DNA of 64,000 nt from Streptomyces sp. CB02400 (GTDB taxonomy: Bacteria > Actinomycetota > Actinomycetes > Streptomycetales > Streptomycetaceae). The notes beneath the pieces were generated by a model. That model saw only the letters and a list, made by a program, of their open reading frames with translations, did no database searches and was not told the origin of the DNA. The DNA lies in the NCBI RefSeq assembly GCF_001905725.1, contig NZ_LIWB01000006.1, positions 186,001 to 250,000 of the forward strand. Reading direction: 5' to 3'. The position numbers were made by a program, and so were the translations under genes. Below, one piece after another: positions 10,025-18,514 of this stretch; positions within the stretch are counted from its first letter, which is position 1, and the number at the start of each line of letters is the position of its first letter.

Positions 10025-10759
10025 TCACGCCAGGAACCCCCGCAGCAGCGCCGCCGTCCCCGCGCAGTGCTCGCGCGTCATCTCCCTCGCCCCGTCCGCG
10101 TCCCCCTCCAGCACCGCCTCGACCAGCGCCGCGTGCTGCCGCTGCGAGTGCTCCAGGTTGCGCACCAGCAGCGGGATGCAGTCCAGCAGGCCGTTCACCG
10201 TCGCCCGTACCGCCGCGTACTGCGCGGTCAGCGTCGGCGAGCCGCACAGCTCCGCCAGGGTGAGGTGGAACAGCGTGTCAAGGCGTCGGTAGTCACTCAG
10301 CGGCGCCTCCTGCGTGCCGAACAGCGCCGCGCGCAGCCGCGCCGCCTGCTCCTCCGTCAGCCCGTGCGCCGCGCACAGCCCCGCCGCGCCCACCTCCAGC
10401 ACCTCCCGGAAGCGCAGCACGTCCTCGATGTCGACCCCGGCGATCCGCCGCCGCAGCTCCTCCTCGCCGGTGTCCGTCGGGCGGGGCAGCACGAACGTTC
10501 CGCCGTACCGGCCGCGCCGCGACTCCACGAGGCCCTGCTCCTGGAGCACCTTCAGCACCTCGCGCAGCGTCACCCGGCTGATCCCCAGCCGCTCCGCCAG
10601 CTCCCGCTCGGCCGGCAGCCGCTCCCCGCCCGCCACCAGGCCCAGCCGCACCACCTGGAGGATCTGCTCCAGCGCCTCCTCGAAGCCGTTGCCCGCGCGG
10701 ACCTGCCGCAGCACCGGCGCCAGGCGGTCCCCGACCGCGCCGACCGCGTCTTCCGGCAT
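10025..10759 (-). CDS. FadR-subfamily GntR regulator of the amine-utilization cluster
   Basis: The 244-aa protein has an N-terminal GntR winged helix (LPAERELAERLGISRVTLRE and an ESRRGRYGGTFV wing) and an all-helical FCD ligand domain with metal-binding-type His residues (FHLTLAELCGS). ATG 10759 is chosen over a TTG at 10780 because GGAAGGGGG sits about 9 nt upstream. It is divergent from the synthetase gene and lies upstream of the permease gene. I infer that it represses both transcription units and responds to an amine or a gamma-glutamyl intermediate. Confidence 0.87.
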   Translation of the reverse strand: MPEDAVGAVGDRLAPVLRQVRAGNGFEEALEQILQVVRLGLVAGGERLPAERELAERLGISRVTLREVLKVLQEQGLVESRRGRYGGTFVLPRPTDTGEEELRRRIAGVDIEDVLRFREVLEVGAAGLCAAHGLTEEQAARLRAALFGTQEAPLSDYRRLDTLFHLTLAELCGSPTLTAQYAAVRATVNGLLDCIPLLVRNLEHSQRQHAALVEAVLEGDADGAREMTREHCAGTAALLRGFLA

Positions 10760-10855
10760 CCGGCCGTGCCCCCTTCCCAAGCAATGGTTCCCGGCAATAC
10801 CTTAAGGCTCCCGGCTCGACCGAAGAAGCCCGCAGAAGCCCGAGGAGGCCCTCCC

Positions 10856-12226
10856 GTGGCAGACCGCACACCCCCGCTCACCGTCGAGGAGCTGCACGCC
10901 CTCGTCGCCGGCGGTGAGATCGACACCGTCGTCCTGGCCTTCCCCGACATGCAGGGGCGGCTCCAGGGCAAGCGGTTCGCCGCGCGCTTCTTCCTCGACG
11001 AGGTGCTCCGGCACGGCACCGAGGGCTGCAACTACCTGCTCGCCGTCGACGCCGACATGAACACCGTCGACGGCTACGCCATGTCCTCCTGGGAGACCGG
11101 CTACGGCGACTTCGCCATGTACCCCGACCTCGACACCCTGCGCCGGGTGCCCTGGAACGAGGGCACCGCCCTGGTCGTCGCCGACCTCGCCTGGGCCGAC
11201 GGCTCCCCGGTCGTCGCCGCCCCCCGGCAGATACTGCGCCGCCAGCTGGACCGCCTCGCCGCCCTCGGCTACACCGCCCAGGTCGGCACCGAGCTGGAGT
11301 TCATCGTCTTCAAGGACACCTACGAACAGGCCTGGGACGCCGGCTACCGGGGACTCACCCCCGCCAACCAGTACAACGTCGACTACTCGGTGCTCGGCAC
11401 CGGCCGCATCGAGCCCCTGCTGCGCCGCATCCGCAACGAGATGGCCGCCGCCGGACTCACCGTCGAGTCCGCCAAGGGCGAGTGCAACCCCGGCCAGCAC
11501 GAGATCGCCTTCCGCTACGACGAGGCCCTGGTCACCTGCGACCAGCACGCCGTCTACAAGACCGGCGCCAAGGAGATCGCCGCCCAGGAGGGCGTCTCGA
11601 TCACCTTCATGGCCAAGTACAACGAGCGCGAGGGCAACTCCTGCCACATCCACCTCTCCCTCGCGGACACGGCCGGCGCCAGCGCCATGCCGGACTCCGC
11701 CGAGGAACCGGACGCCATGTCCGAGGTCATGCGCCACTTCCTCGCCGGGCAGCTCGCCGCGCTCCGCGAGTTCTCCCTGCTCTACGCCCCGCACATCAAC
11801 TCCTACAAGCGGTTCCAGCCGGGTTCCTTCGCCCCGACCGCCGTCGCCTGGGGCCGCGACAACCGCACCTGCGCGCTGCGCGTGGTCGGCCACGGCCGCT
11901 CCCTGCGCTTCGAGAACCGGCTGCCCGGCGGCGACGTCAACCCGCACCTCGCCGTGGCCGGCATGGTCGCGGCCGGGCTGTACGGCATCGAGCAGAAACT
12001 GGAGCTGCCCGAACCCTGCCCCGGCAACGCCTACACCGCCGGCTTCGAGCACGTCCCCACCACCCTGCGCGAGGCCGCCGAGCTGTGGGAGAACAGCGCG
12101 ATCGCCAAGGCGGCCTTCGGCGACGACGTCGTCGCGCACTACCGCAACATGGCGCGCGTCGAGACCGACGCCTTCGACGCCGCGGTCACCGACTGGGAGC
12201 TGCGCCGCTCCTTCGAACGCATGTGA
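10856..12226 (+). CDS. glnA4: Gamma-glutamylethanolamide synthetase-like glutamine synthetase paralogue
   Basis: This 456-aa type I glutamine-synthetase-fold ligase joins glutamate to an amine using ATP. It has the conserved catalytic blocks: VGTELEFIVF, ECNPGQHEIAF, GNSCHIHLSL, KRFQPGSFAPTAVAWGRDN and RFENRLPGGDVNPH. Its N-terminus and its operon with a permease, ALDH, SDR and C26 hydrolase match S. coelicolor GlnA4 (SCO1613), shown by Krysenko and colleagues to make gamma-glutamylethanolamide, rather than the nitrogen-assimilating GlnA. GTG 10856 follows GAGGAGG by 7 nt. The gene heads a tight operon, with 8 bp to the aldehyde dehydrogenase gene. Substrate assignment rests on that synteny. 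Confidence 0.85.
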   Translation: MADRTPPLTVEELHALVAGGEIDTVVLAFPDMQGRLQGKRFAARFFLDEVLRHGTEGCNYLLAVDADMNTVDGYAMSSWETGYGDFAMYPDLDTLRRVPWNEGTALVVADLAWADGSPVVAAPRQILRRQLDRLAALGYTAQVGTELEFIVFKDTYEQAWDAGYRGLTPANQYNVDYSVLGTGRIEPLLRRIRNEMAAAGLTVESAKGECNPGQHEIAFRYDEALVTCDQHAVYKTGAKEIAAQEGVSITFMAKYNEREGNSCHIHLSLADTAGASAMPDSAEEPDAMSEVMRHFLAGQLAALREFSLLYAPHINSYKRFQPGSFAPTAVAWGRDNRTCALRVVGHGRSLRFENRLPGGDVNPHLAVAGMVAAGLYGIEQKLELPEPCPGNAYTAGFEHVPTTLREAAELWENSAIAKAAFGDDVVAHYRNMARVETDAFDAAVTDWELRRSFERM

Positions 12227-12234
12227 GGCCCTCC

Positions 12235-13608
12235 TTGTCCGACCAGCCCTCCGAGCTCCAGGTCCGCAACCCCGCGACCGAGGAGGTGATCGCCACCGTC
12301 CCGGCCGCCACCCCCGCCGACGTCGACGCCGCCGTCGTACGCGCCGCACGCGCGCAGACCGCATGGGCCGCCCTCGCGCCCGGTGACCGGGCCCGGCTGC
12401 TGCGCCGGTTCGCCGCCACGGTCGACGGGCACATCGAGGAACTGGCCCGCCTGGAGGTCCGCGAGGCCGGCCACACCCTCGGCAACGCCCGCTGGGAGGC
12501 GGGCAACGTCCGCGACCTGCTCGACTACGCGGCCGGGGGAGTGGAGCGCCTCACCGGCCGCCAGATCCCGGTCCCGGGCGGGGTGAACGTCACCTTCCTC
12601 GAACCGCTCGGCGTCGTCGGCGTCATCGCCCCCTGGAACTTCCCCATGCCCATCGCGGCCTGGGGCACCGCACCCGCCCTCGCCGCAGGCAACGCGGTGC
12701 TCCTCAAACCCGCCGAGACCACCCCCCTCACCGCCCTGCGCCTCGCCGAACTGGCCCTGGAGGCGGGCCTGCCCGAGGGCCTGTTCCAGGTGCTCCCCGG
12801 ACACGGTCCCGTCGCCGGGAACGCGCTCGTCGAACACCCCGGCGTCGCCGAGATCGTGTTCACCGGGTCGACCGCCGTGGGCAAGCGGGTGTGGGCCAAG
12901 GGCGCGGACCGCCTCAAGCGCGTCACCCTCGAACTCGGCGGCAAGAGCCCCAACATCGTCTTCGCCGACGCCGACCTGGAGGCCGCCGCGACCGCCGCCC
13001 CCATGTCCTTCCTCGACAACGCCGGCCAGGACTGCTGCGCCCGCACCCGCATCCTCGTCGAGCGTTCCGCGTACGACCGGTTCCTGGAGCTGCTCGCCCC
13101 GGCGATCGAGGCGGTCCGGGTGGGCGACCCGGCCGACGAGAACGTGGACATGGGCCCGCTGATCTCCGCCACCCAGCTCGCCCGCGTCCGCTCCTACGTC
13201 ACCGACGACCTCGACGGCATCCGCGGCAAGACCCCCGAGGGCCCCGGCTACTGGTTCCCGCCCACCGTCCTCACCGGCGTCGACCCCCGTGCGCGCGTCG
13301 CCGTCGAGGAGGTCTTCGGCCCCGTCGCCGTCGTCCTCCCCTTCGACGACGAGGCCGACGCCGTACGCCTGGCCAACGCCACCGACTACGGCCTCTCGGG
13401 CTCGATCTGGACCCGGGACGTCGGCCGCGCCCTGCGCGTCTCCCAGGCCGTCCGCGCCGGGAACCTCTCCGTCAACTCCCACTCCAGCGTCCGCTACTGG
13501 ACCCCCTTCGGCGGGTTCAAGCAGTCCGGCGTCGGCCGCGAGCTCGGCCCGGACGCACTGGCCGCCTTCACCGAAACCAAGAACGTCTTCATCAGCACGG
13601 AGGCCTGA
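12235..13608 (+). CDS. NAD(P)-dependent aldehyde dehydrogenase
   Basis: This 457-aa ALDH-superfamily enzyme has the cofactor block GVVGVIAPWNFPMP, the glycine motif FTGSTAVGK, the general-base block TLELGGKSPNIVFADAD and the catalytic cysteine region NAGQDCCARTR. The TTG at 12235 is the only start consistent with the 5' spacing: GTGAGG overlaps the upstream stop and lies 7 nt away. In the operon it should oxidize a gamma-glutamyl aldehyde to the acid, as PuuC does in the putrescine pathway. The exact substrate is inferred. Confidence 0.88.
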   Translation: MSDQPSELQVRNPATEEVIATVPAATPADVDAAVVRAARAQTAWAALAPGDRARLLRRFAATVDGHIEELARLEVREAGHTLGNARWEAGNVRDLLDYAAGGVERLTGRQIPVPGGVNVTFLEPLGVVGVIAPWNFPMPIAAWGTAPALAAGNAVLLKPAETTPLTALRLAELALEAGLPEGLFQVLPGHGPVAGNALVEHPGVAEIVFTGSTAVGKRVWAKGADRLKRVTLELGGKSPNIVFADADLEAAATAAPMSFLDNAGQDCCARTRILVERSAYDRFLELLAPAIEAVRVGDPADENVDMGPLISATQLARVRSYVTDDLDGIRGKTPEGPGYWFPPTVLTGVDPRARVAVEEVFGPVAVVLPFDDEADAVRLANATDYGLSGSIWTRDVGRALRVSQAVRAGNLSVNSHSSVRYWTPFGGFKQSGVGRELGPDALAAFTETKNVFISTEA

Positions 13609-13614
13609 GGGCAC

Positions 13615-14397
13615 ATGAGCGAAGAGAACATCTGCCGCCGACTGGTCGGCCGCACCGCCGTCGTCACCGGAGCCGGCAGCGGCATCGGCCTCGCCACCGC
13701 CCGCCGGCTCGCCTCCGAGGGCGCGCACGTCGTCTGCGGGGACGTGGACGAGGCACGCGGCAAGGCCGCCGCAGAGGAGACCGGCGGCATCTTCGTCAAC
13801 GTCGACGTCACCGACCCCGAGCAGGTCGAGGCGCTGTTCAAGACCGCGTACGACACCTACGGCAGCGTCGACATCGCGTTCAACAACGCCGGGATCTCCC
13901 CGCCCGACGACGACTCCATCCTGGAGACGGGGCTGGACGCCTGGAAGCGCGTCCAGGAGGTCAACCTCACCTCCGTCTACCTGTGCTGCAAGGCAGCCAT
14001 CCCCTACATGCGGCGCCAGGGCAAGGGCTCCATCATCAACACGGCGTCCTTCGTGGCCCGGATGGGCGCGGCGACCTCGCAGATCTCGTACACCGCCTCC
14101 AAGGGCGGCGTCCTCGCCATGTCCCGGGAACTCGGCGTGCAGTTCGCCCGCGAGGGCATCCGCGTCAACGCCCTGTGCCCCGGCCCCGTCAACACCCCGC
14201 TCCTCCAGGAACTGTTCGCCAAGGACCCCGAGCGCGCCGCCCGCCGCCTGGTGCACATCCCGCTCGGCCGGTTCGCCGAGGCCGACGAGATCGCCGCCGC
14301 CGTCGCCTTCCTGGCCAGCGACGACTCCTCCTTCGTCAACGCCACCGACTTCCTGGTGGACGGCGGGATCTCGGGGGCGTACGTCACACCGCTGTAG
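13615..14397 (+). CDS. Short-chain dehydrogenase/reductase
   Basis: This 260-aa classical SDR has the dinucleotide motif TGAGSGIG, the NNAG motif and the catalytic set NTASF...SYTASKGG (Ser, Tyr, Lys). An Asp after the second strand (GDVDEA) suggests NAD(H). The gene starts 6 bp after the aldehyde dehydrogenase stop and ends the operon. Automated labels may call it 3-oxoacyl-ACP reductase. In this context it more likely oxidizes the alcohol of gamma-glutamylethanolamide to the aldehyde used by the neighbouring ALDH, which is inference. Confidence 0.87.
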   Translation: MSEENICRRLVGRTAVVTGAGSGIGLATARRLASEGAHVVCGDVDEARGKAAAEETGGIFVNVDVTDPEQVEALFKTAYDTYGSVDIAFNNAGISPPDDDSILETGLDAWKRVQEVNLTSVYLCCKAAIPYMRRQGKGSIINTASFVARMGAATSQISYTASKGGVLAMSRELGVQFAREGIRVNALCPGPVNTPLLQELFAKDPERAARRLVHIPLGRFAEADEIAAAVAFLASDDSSFVNATDFLVDGGISGAYVTPL

Positions 14398-14419
14398 CGC
14401 TCGTCGTTACAGTGCCCGG

Positions 14420-15325
14420 ATGAGCATGACGCCCCCGCCCGGCTGGTACCGCGACCCGCACGCCCCGCACCTGGAACGCTGGTGGGACGGTACGGCCTGG
14501 ACCGAGCACCGGCGCACGCCCGGGGCTCCCGCCGTGCCGCCGGCCCCGTCCACCGGCGGCACCGGCCGCACGAAGACGGTCGCGCTCACCACCGCCGGGG
14601 CCGTGCTGGTCGCGGCGGTCGTCACCGGCGCGGTGCTCCTCGGCGGGGACGACGGCGACCCGGAGACGCGCACCGGTCCGACGGCCGTCACGTCCGCCCC
14701 CGAGCCCCCGGCGCCGTCACCCTCCGCGTCCGAGTCCGGGTCGCCCGCCGGTGACCCGGACGTGGTCGAGGACCAGCTCAACGGGATCACCTTCCCGCTC
14801 CTCGACGGCTGGGTCCGCCCCGAGAACGTGACCCAGGACGACGTCGTCATGACCACCGACGGCACCTACGACTGCCCCGGCGACGGCGCCGTCTGCCGGC
14901 ACGGCCTCGTCATCTCCCGCACCGTCACCGAGAACGACGAGACCTCACCCGAGGCGCTCGCCGAGGAGGACATCTCCGACGCGGCCGACGCGGCCTTCGA
15001 CAAGGACGCCCTCGGCCAACGCCCCTACGGCGGCCTGGAGTCCCACGAGGTCGTGAAGTCCGGCCCGGTCGCGGTGGCGGGCCGCGCCGGGTACTTCGTG
15101 CGGTGGCGCGTCACCACCGCCAAGGGGCCCGGCGGCTATGTGCAGTCACTGGTGTTCCCCTCCAGCGTCGGCGCCGGCTCCCCGGTCCTCGTCCGCTACG
15201 TCTTCGACGCCGGGGAGGACGGCCCGCCCCCGGCCGACATGGACCGCATCACCGAGGGCATCCGCTCGGTCACCGACACGGCCTCCGGCGGCGGCGTCGG
15301 CAGCAGCATCGGCCCGGCGGACTGA
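14420..15325 (+). CDS. DUF2510 single-pass membrane protein
   Basis: This 301-aa protein begins with a DUF2510 motif (PPGWYRDPHAPHLERWWDG, residues 5-23), followed by a proline-rich linker, one transmembrane segment (about residues 54-75) and an extracytoplasmic domain. The function is unknown; the family is common in actinobacteria. TACAGT (14408-14413) lies 6 nt before ATG 14420 and there is no Shine-Dalgarno, so the message may be leaderless. ATG 14426 is an alternative start. It converges on the following PLP enzyme gene with a 4-bp gap. Confidence 0.8.
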   Translation: MSMTPPPGWYRDPHAPHLERWWDGTAWTEHRRTPGAPAVPPAPSTGGTGRTKTVALTTAGAVLVAAVVTGAVLLGGDDGDPETRTGPTAVTSAPEPPAPSPSASESGSPAGDPDVVEDQLNGITFPLLDGWVRPENVTQDDVVMTTDGTYDCPGDGAVCRHGLVISRTVTENDETSPEALAEEDISDAADAAFDKDALGQRPYGGLESHEVVKSGPVAVAGRAGYFVRWRVTTAKGPGGYVQSLVFPSSVGAGSPVLVRYVFDAGEDGPPPADMDRITEGIRSVTDTASGGGVGSSIGPAD

Positions 15326-15329
15326 GCCG

Positions 15330-16532
15330 CTACAGAAACGTGTGGCCCTCACCGCGGTACGTCGGCACGGTCGCCGTCACCGCGTCGCCCTCCACCAGGT
15401 GCAGCGCGTCGAACCGTTCGCACAGCTCGCCCGCCTTGGCGTGCCGGAACCACACCTTGTCGCCGATCAGCAGATCGTCGGCGGGCGAGCCCAGCAGCGG
15501 CGTCTGCACCTCGCCGGCCCCCTCCTGCGGGTCGTACCGCAGCCCTTCCGGCAGGTACGGCACCGGCAGCCGGTCCGCGCCGGCCGCGCCCGACGCCGGA
15601 TAGCCCCCGCCCAGCACCGTCACCACGCCGACACCGGGCCGCCGTACCACGGGCAGGGCGAACAGGGCCGCCGGACGCCCGCTGAACGACGTGTAGTTGT
15701 CGAACAGACGCGGCACGTACAGCCCCGAACCGGCCGCGATCTCGGTGACCGCGTCCTCCGCGGCGGTGTGCTGCACACTGCCCGTGCCGCCGCCGTTGAC
15801 GAACCCCAGATCCGGTACGACCGCCCGCACCGCCCGTACCACCGCGGCCCGCCGCTCGGCGAGTTCACGGCGCGCGGCCGCCTGCATCAGCCGCACCGCC
15901 CGCGACCGCAGCGGCCGCCCGGCCACCGCGTCACCGACACCGGCCACATGACCCTCGTACGCCATGATCCCGACGAGCTCGAAGCCGGGGCGCCGGGCCA
16001 CCGCGCGCGCGAACTCGGCCACCCGGTCGGGGGAGTGCAGCGGGGAACGCCGGGCGCCGATCCGCACCCGCCCGCCGAGCAGCTTCAGGGACGTGTCCAA
16101 CTCCAGGCACACGCGCACCACTTCGTCGCCGTCCCCGCGCGAGGCGTCTATCAGGTCGAGCTGCGCCGGATCGTCCACCATGACCGTGACGGCGGCGGCG
16201 AGCTTGGGATCGGCGGCGAGCTCCGCGTAGCGGGCGCGGTCGGCGGAGGGGTAGGCCAGCAGGACGTCGTCGAAACCGGAACGGGCCAGCCACAGGGACT
16301 CGGCGAGCGTGAACGACATGACGCCCGCGAAACCGTCCCGGGCCAGGACCCGTTCGAGCAGCGCACGGCAGCGTACGGACTTGCTCGCGACCCGGACCGG
16401 CTTCCCGCCGGCCCTGCGGACCAGATCGTCCGCGTTGGCGTCGAAGGCCTCCAGGTCCACGATCGCGAAGGGGGCGTCGAGATGGGCGGTGGCCCGGTCG
16501 TAACGGGCCCGGTCGGCGGCGCGCGCAGTCAT
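15330..16532 (-). CDS. Fold-type III PLP enzyme (alanine racemase-like amino acid deaminase/aldolase)
   Basis: The 400-aa protein has an N-terminal PLP barrel: DAPFAIVDLEAFDANADDLV leads to KPVRVASKSVRCRALLERVL, where the lysine after VAS is the likely Schiff-base residue. The C-terminal beta domain ends in DKVWFRHAKAGELCERFD, a metal-binding-like block seen in D-threonine aldolase and D-serine dehydratase relatives. This suggests action on a D-amino acid, but the substrate cannot be read from sequence. ATG 16532 is the chosen start. It is divergent from the proline-rich membrane protein gene across 230 bp that hold no gene. Confidence 0.82.
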   Translation of the reverse strand: MTARAADRARYDRATAHLDAPFAIVDLEAFDANADDLVRRAGGKPVRVASKSVRCRALLERVLARDGFAGVMSFTLAESLWLARSGFDDVLLAYPSADRARYAELAADPKLAAAVTVMVDDPAQLDLIDASRGDGDEVVRVCLELDTSLKLLGGRVRIGARRSPLHSPDRVAEFARAVARRPGFELVGIMAYEGHVAGVGDAVAGRPLRSRAVRLMQAAARRELAERRAAVVRAVRAVVPDLGFVNGGGTGSVQHTAAEDAVTEIAAGSGLYVPRLFDNYTSFSGRPAALFALPVVRRPGVGVVTVLGGGYPASGAAGADRLPVPYLPEGLRYDPQEGAGEVQTPLLGSPADDLLIGDKVWFRHAKAGELCERFDALHLVEGDAVTATVPTYRGEGHTFL

Positions 16533-16762
16533 GAGCGCAGCCTGCCAGACGGGATTACCGCACGGTAGGGGATGTTCCGGGCAGATGCCGCGGCCGTGCG
16601 GACTGGTTCCCGTTCGACGGGGACCACGCCGTAGAGTGACGCGCACGCACGACGGCGGAGCGGCGCCGGACGGAGGTCCGGACCGGGATGACGCGTCGTC
16701 CGTGCGGGTATCTCTACCCGGGACGAGTCCGTGCCGGGCGGGCACGACGAAACGGGGGGTGC

Positions 16763-18514
16763 ATGAGCACGGAAGCGCGCCGCGCCTCCCACCCCCCACG
16801 CCCCACCGTCCCTCCGCGCCCCGCGCATCCGCCGGAGCCCGCCACGGACGAACGGGCGGGCCAGGAGAACCCGGCCCGCCCGGAGGCCGGTGCCCCCCGG
16901 GACCACACCTCCGGCGGCTCCGGCCTCTTCGCCCCCCGCGAACCGGCCCGCACGGACACCGGCGGCCCCCGTGGGGAGACCTCGCACGGCGCGGGCGCGT
17001 TCGAACCCGCGCGTCCGCCGACGGGCCGTCCCGCCGGTGCGGACGCCGATGGTGCGGGTGTGCCCCGCGGGCGCACCGCGGGTGGTTCCGGTGGGTTCGG
17101 GTCTCGTGAGTCGGCGGGTCCGTCGGTGGGGGTTTCTGCCGGTGCGGACGCCGATGGTGCGGGTGTGCCCCGCGGGCGCACCGCGGGCGGTTCCGGTGCG
17201 TTCGGGTCCCGTGGACCAGCGCGTTCGTCGGCGGGGGATGCCGGGCCGCCGCGTTCTCCGGGCTTCGGGGACGGCGTGCCCGCCGGTACGGACCCCGTCG
17301 CACCCCCGCCTCCGCGTGCTTCCGCCCGCTTCCCCGACACACCGCCGACCGCGGGCCAGGGAGCCGGCTCACCCTCCGTACCGCCGCAGCCCGCCCGCCG
17401 GCCCACCGCGGGTGGCACGGCCACGCCTCCCGAAAACTCCTCGGAGACCACCACCCGCCTGCGCGTCGTGCCGGAGGCACGGCCGGGCTCCGGCGGCGCG
17501 GACCGTGCCGAGGCGGGCTCGGCGTACGCGCCGACCCGCCCCGCGTGGCGGCCCGGTGCCGGCGAGGTGGCCCCGGACGCGCGGCCGGGCGCCGGTCAAG
17601 AGCGCCGCCCCGGGACGGACCCGGAGGGTGCTCCCGATCCCGCGCTCTCCTGGAGTGCCCCCATGGCGCCGGGCGGTACGCCCGGAGCGGGGCGGCCCGT
17701 GGTGTCGTTCGGGGAGCCCGAGGGGTACGACGAGGGCGCGCGGCCCCGGCCGCTCGGGCGGCGGGGTCGGTCGCAGGCCGTCGCGGCCGCCGCCTGTCTC
17801 GTCCTCGGGACGGGACTCATCGGCGGTGCCGTCACCGGAAGCTGGCTCGCCGGGGACTCCGACGGGCCGGGTGCCCGGAACGGCTTCGCCGCCGCCCGGG
17901 ACATGTGGCACAACGTCCCGGTCGACCAACTGTTCCCGCCCACCCTCCAGGGCGAGGGCGCGGGCCCCGGCGGCGCCGACCGGACCTGGACCCGTATCGC
18001 CGTGGCCCCCGACAGCGGCTGCGAGGACGCCTTCGACGCCCTGCTCCGCAAGGCCCTCGCCCCCGTCGGCTGCGAGCGCCTGCTGCGCGCCACCTACACC
18101 GACGCCACCCAGAGCCATGTCACCACCGTCGGCCTGCTCTTCACCAAGGCCGACGCCGCCGCCATGACCTCCCTCGCCCGCCGCTTCGACAAGGAACGCC
18201 TGGACCGCCGTACCGACCTGATGCCCCTGCCGTACGCCGCGAAGGGCACCGCCGCCGCGGACTTCGGCGCCGGACAGCGCGCCACCTGGACGGTCTCCGT
18301 CCTCACGGACGCCCCCGTCGTCGTCTACGCCGTCTCCGGCTGGGCCGACGGCCGCACCGTCGACACCCCGCAACCCGCCGAGGACGCCATGGAGTCCGGA
18401 GCCACCACCGCCCCCGCCCAGGCAGGCCTCGGCCACGAGGCCCAGGGCCTCGCCGACCGCGTCGAACGCGGCCTGCGCAAGAAGGCCGGCACCGTCACGG
18501 AGCAGCCGTCATGA
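16763..18514 (+). CDS. Proline-rich membrane protein preceding a mycosin-like protease
   Basis: This 583-aa protein has a low-complexity, Pro/Gly/Ala/Arg-rich cytoplasmic N-terminus of about 330 residues, one transmembrane segment (AVAAAACLVLGTGLIGGAV) and an extracellular domain of about 220 residues. The N-terminal part contains an in-frame tandem duplication of 35 residues. ATG 16763 follows a G-rich stretch (GGGGGG), an adequate ribosome site. Its stop overlaps the protease start (ATGA), so the two are coupled and may form a complex. The function is unknown; similar pairs occur in Streptomyces. Confidence 0.8.
   Translation: MSTEARRASHPPRPTVPPRPAHPPEPATDERAGQENPARPEAGAPRDHTSGGSGLFAPREPARTDTGGPRGETSHGAGAFEPARPPTGRPAGADADGAGVPRGRTAGGSGGFGSRESAGPSVGVSAGADADGAGVPRGRTAGGSGAFGSRGPARSSAGDAGPPRSPGFGDGVPAGTDPVAPPPPRASARFPDTPPTAGQGAGSPSVPPQPARRPTAGGTATPPENSSETTTRLRVVPEARPGSGGADRAEAGSAYAPTRPAWRPGAGEVAPDARPGAGQERRPGTDPEGAPDPALSWSAPMAPGGTPGAGRPVVSFGEPEGYDEGARPRPLGRRGRSQAVAAAACLVLGTGLIGGAVTGSWLAGDSDGPGARNGFAAARDMWHNVPVDQLFPPTLQGEGAGPGGADRTWTRIAVAPDSGCEDAFDALLRKALAPVGCERLLRATYTDATQSHVTTVGLLFTKADAAAMTSLARRFDKERLDRRTDLMPLPYAAKGTAAADFGAGQRATWTVSVLTDAPVVVYAVSGWADGRTVDTPQPAEDAMESGATTAPAQAGLGHEAQGLADRVERGLRKKAGTVTEQPS
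17033..17214 (+). repeat. 105-bp in-frame tandem duplication
   Basis: About 76 bp beginning GCCGGTGCGGACGCCGATGG at 17033 recur at 17138 with only a few mismatches; the unit is 105 bp or 35 codons. The protein repeat contains DADGAGVPRGRTAGGSG twice. High identity suggests a recent duplication in a tolerant linker. Confidence 0.8.
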
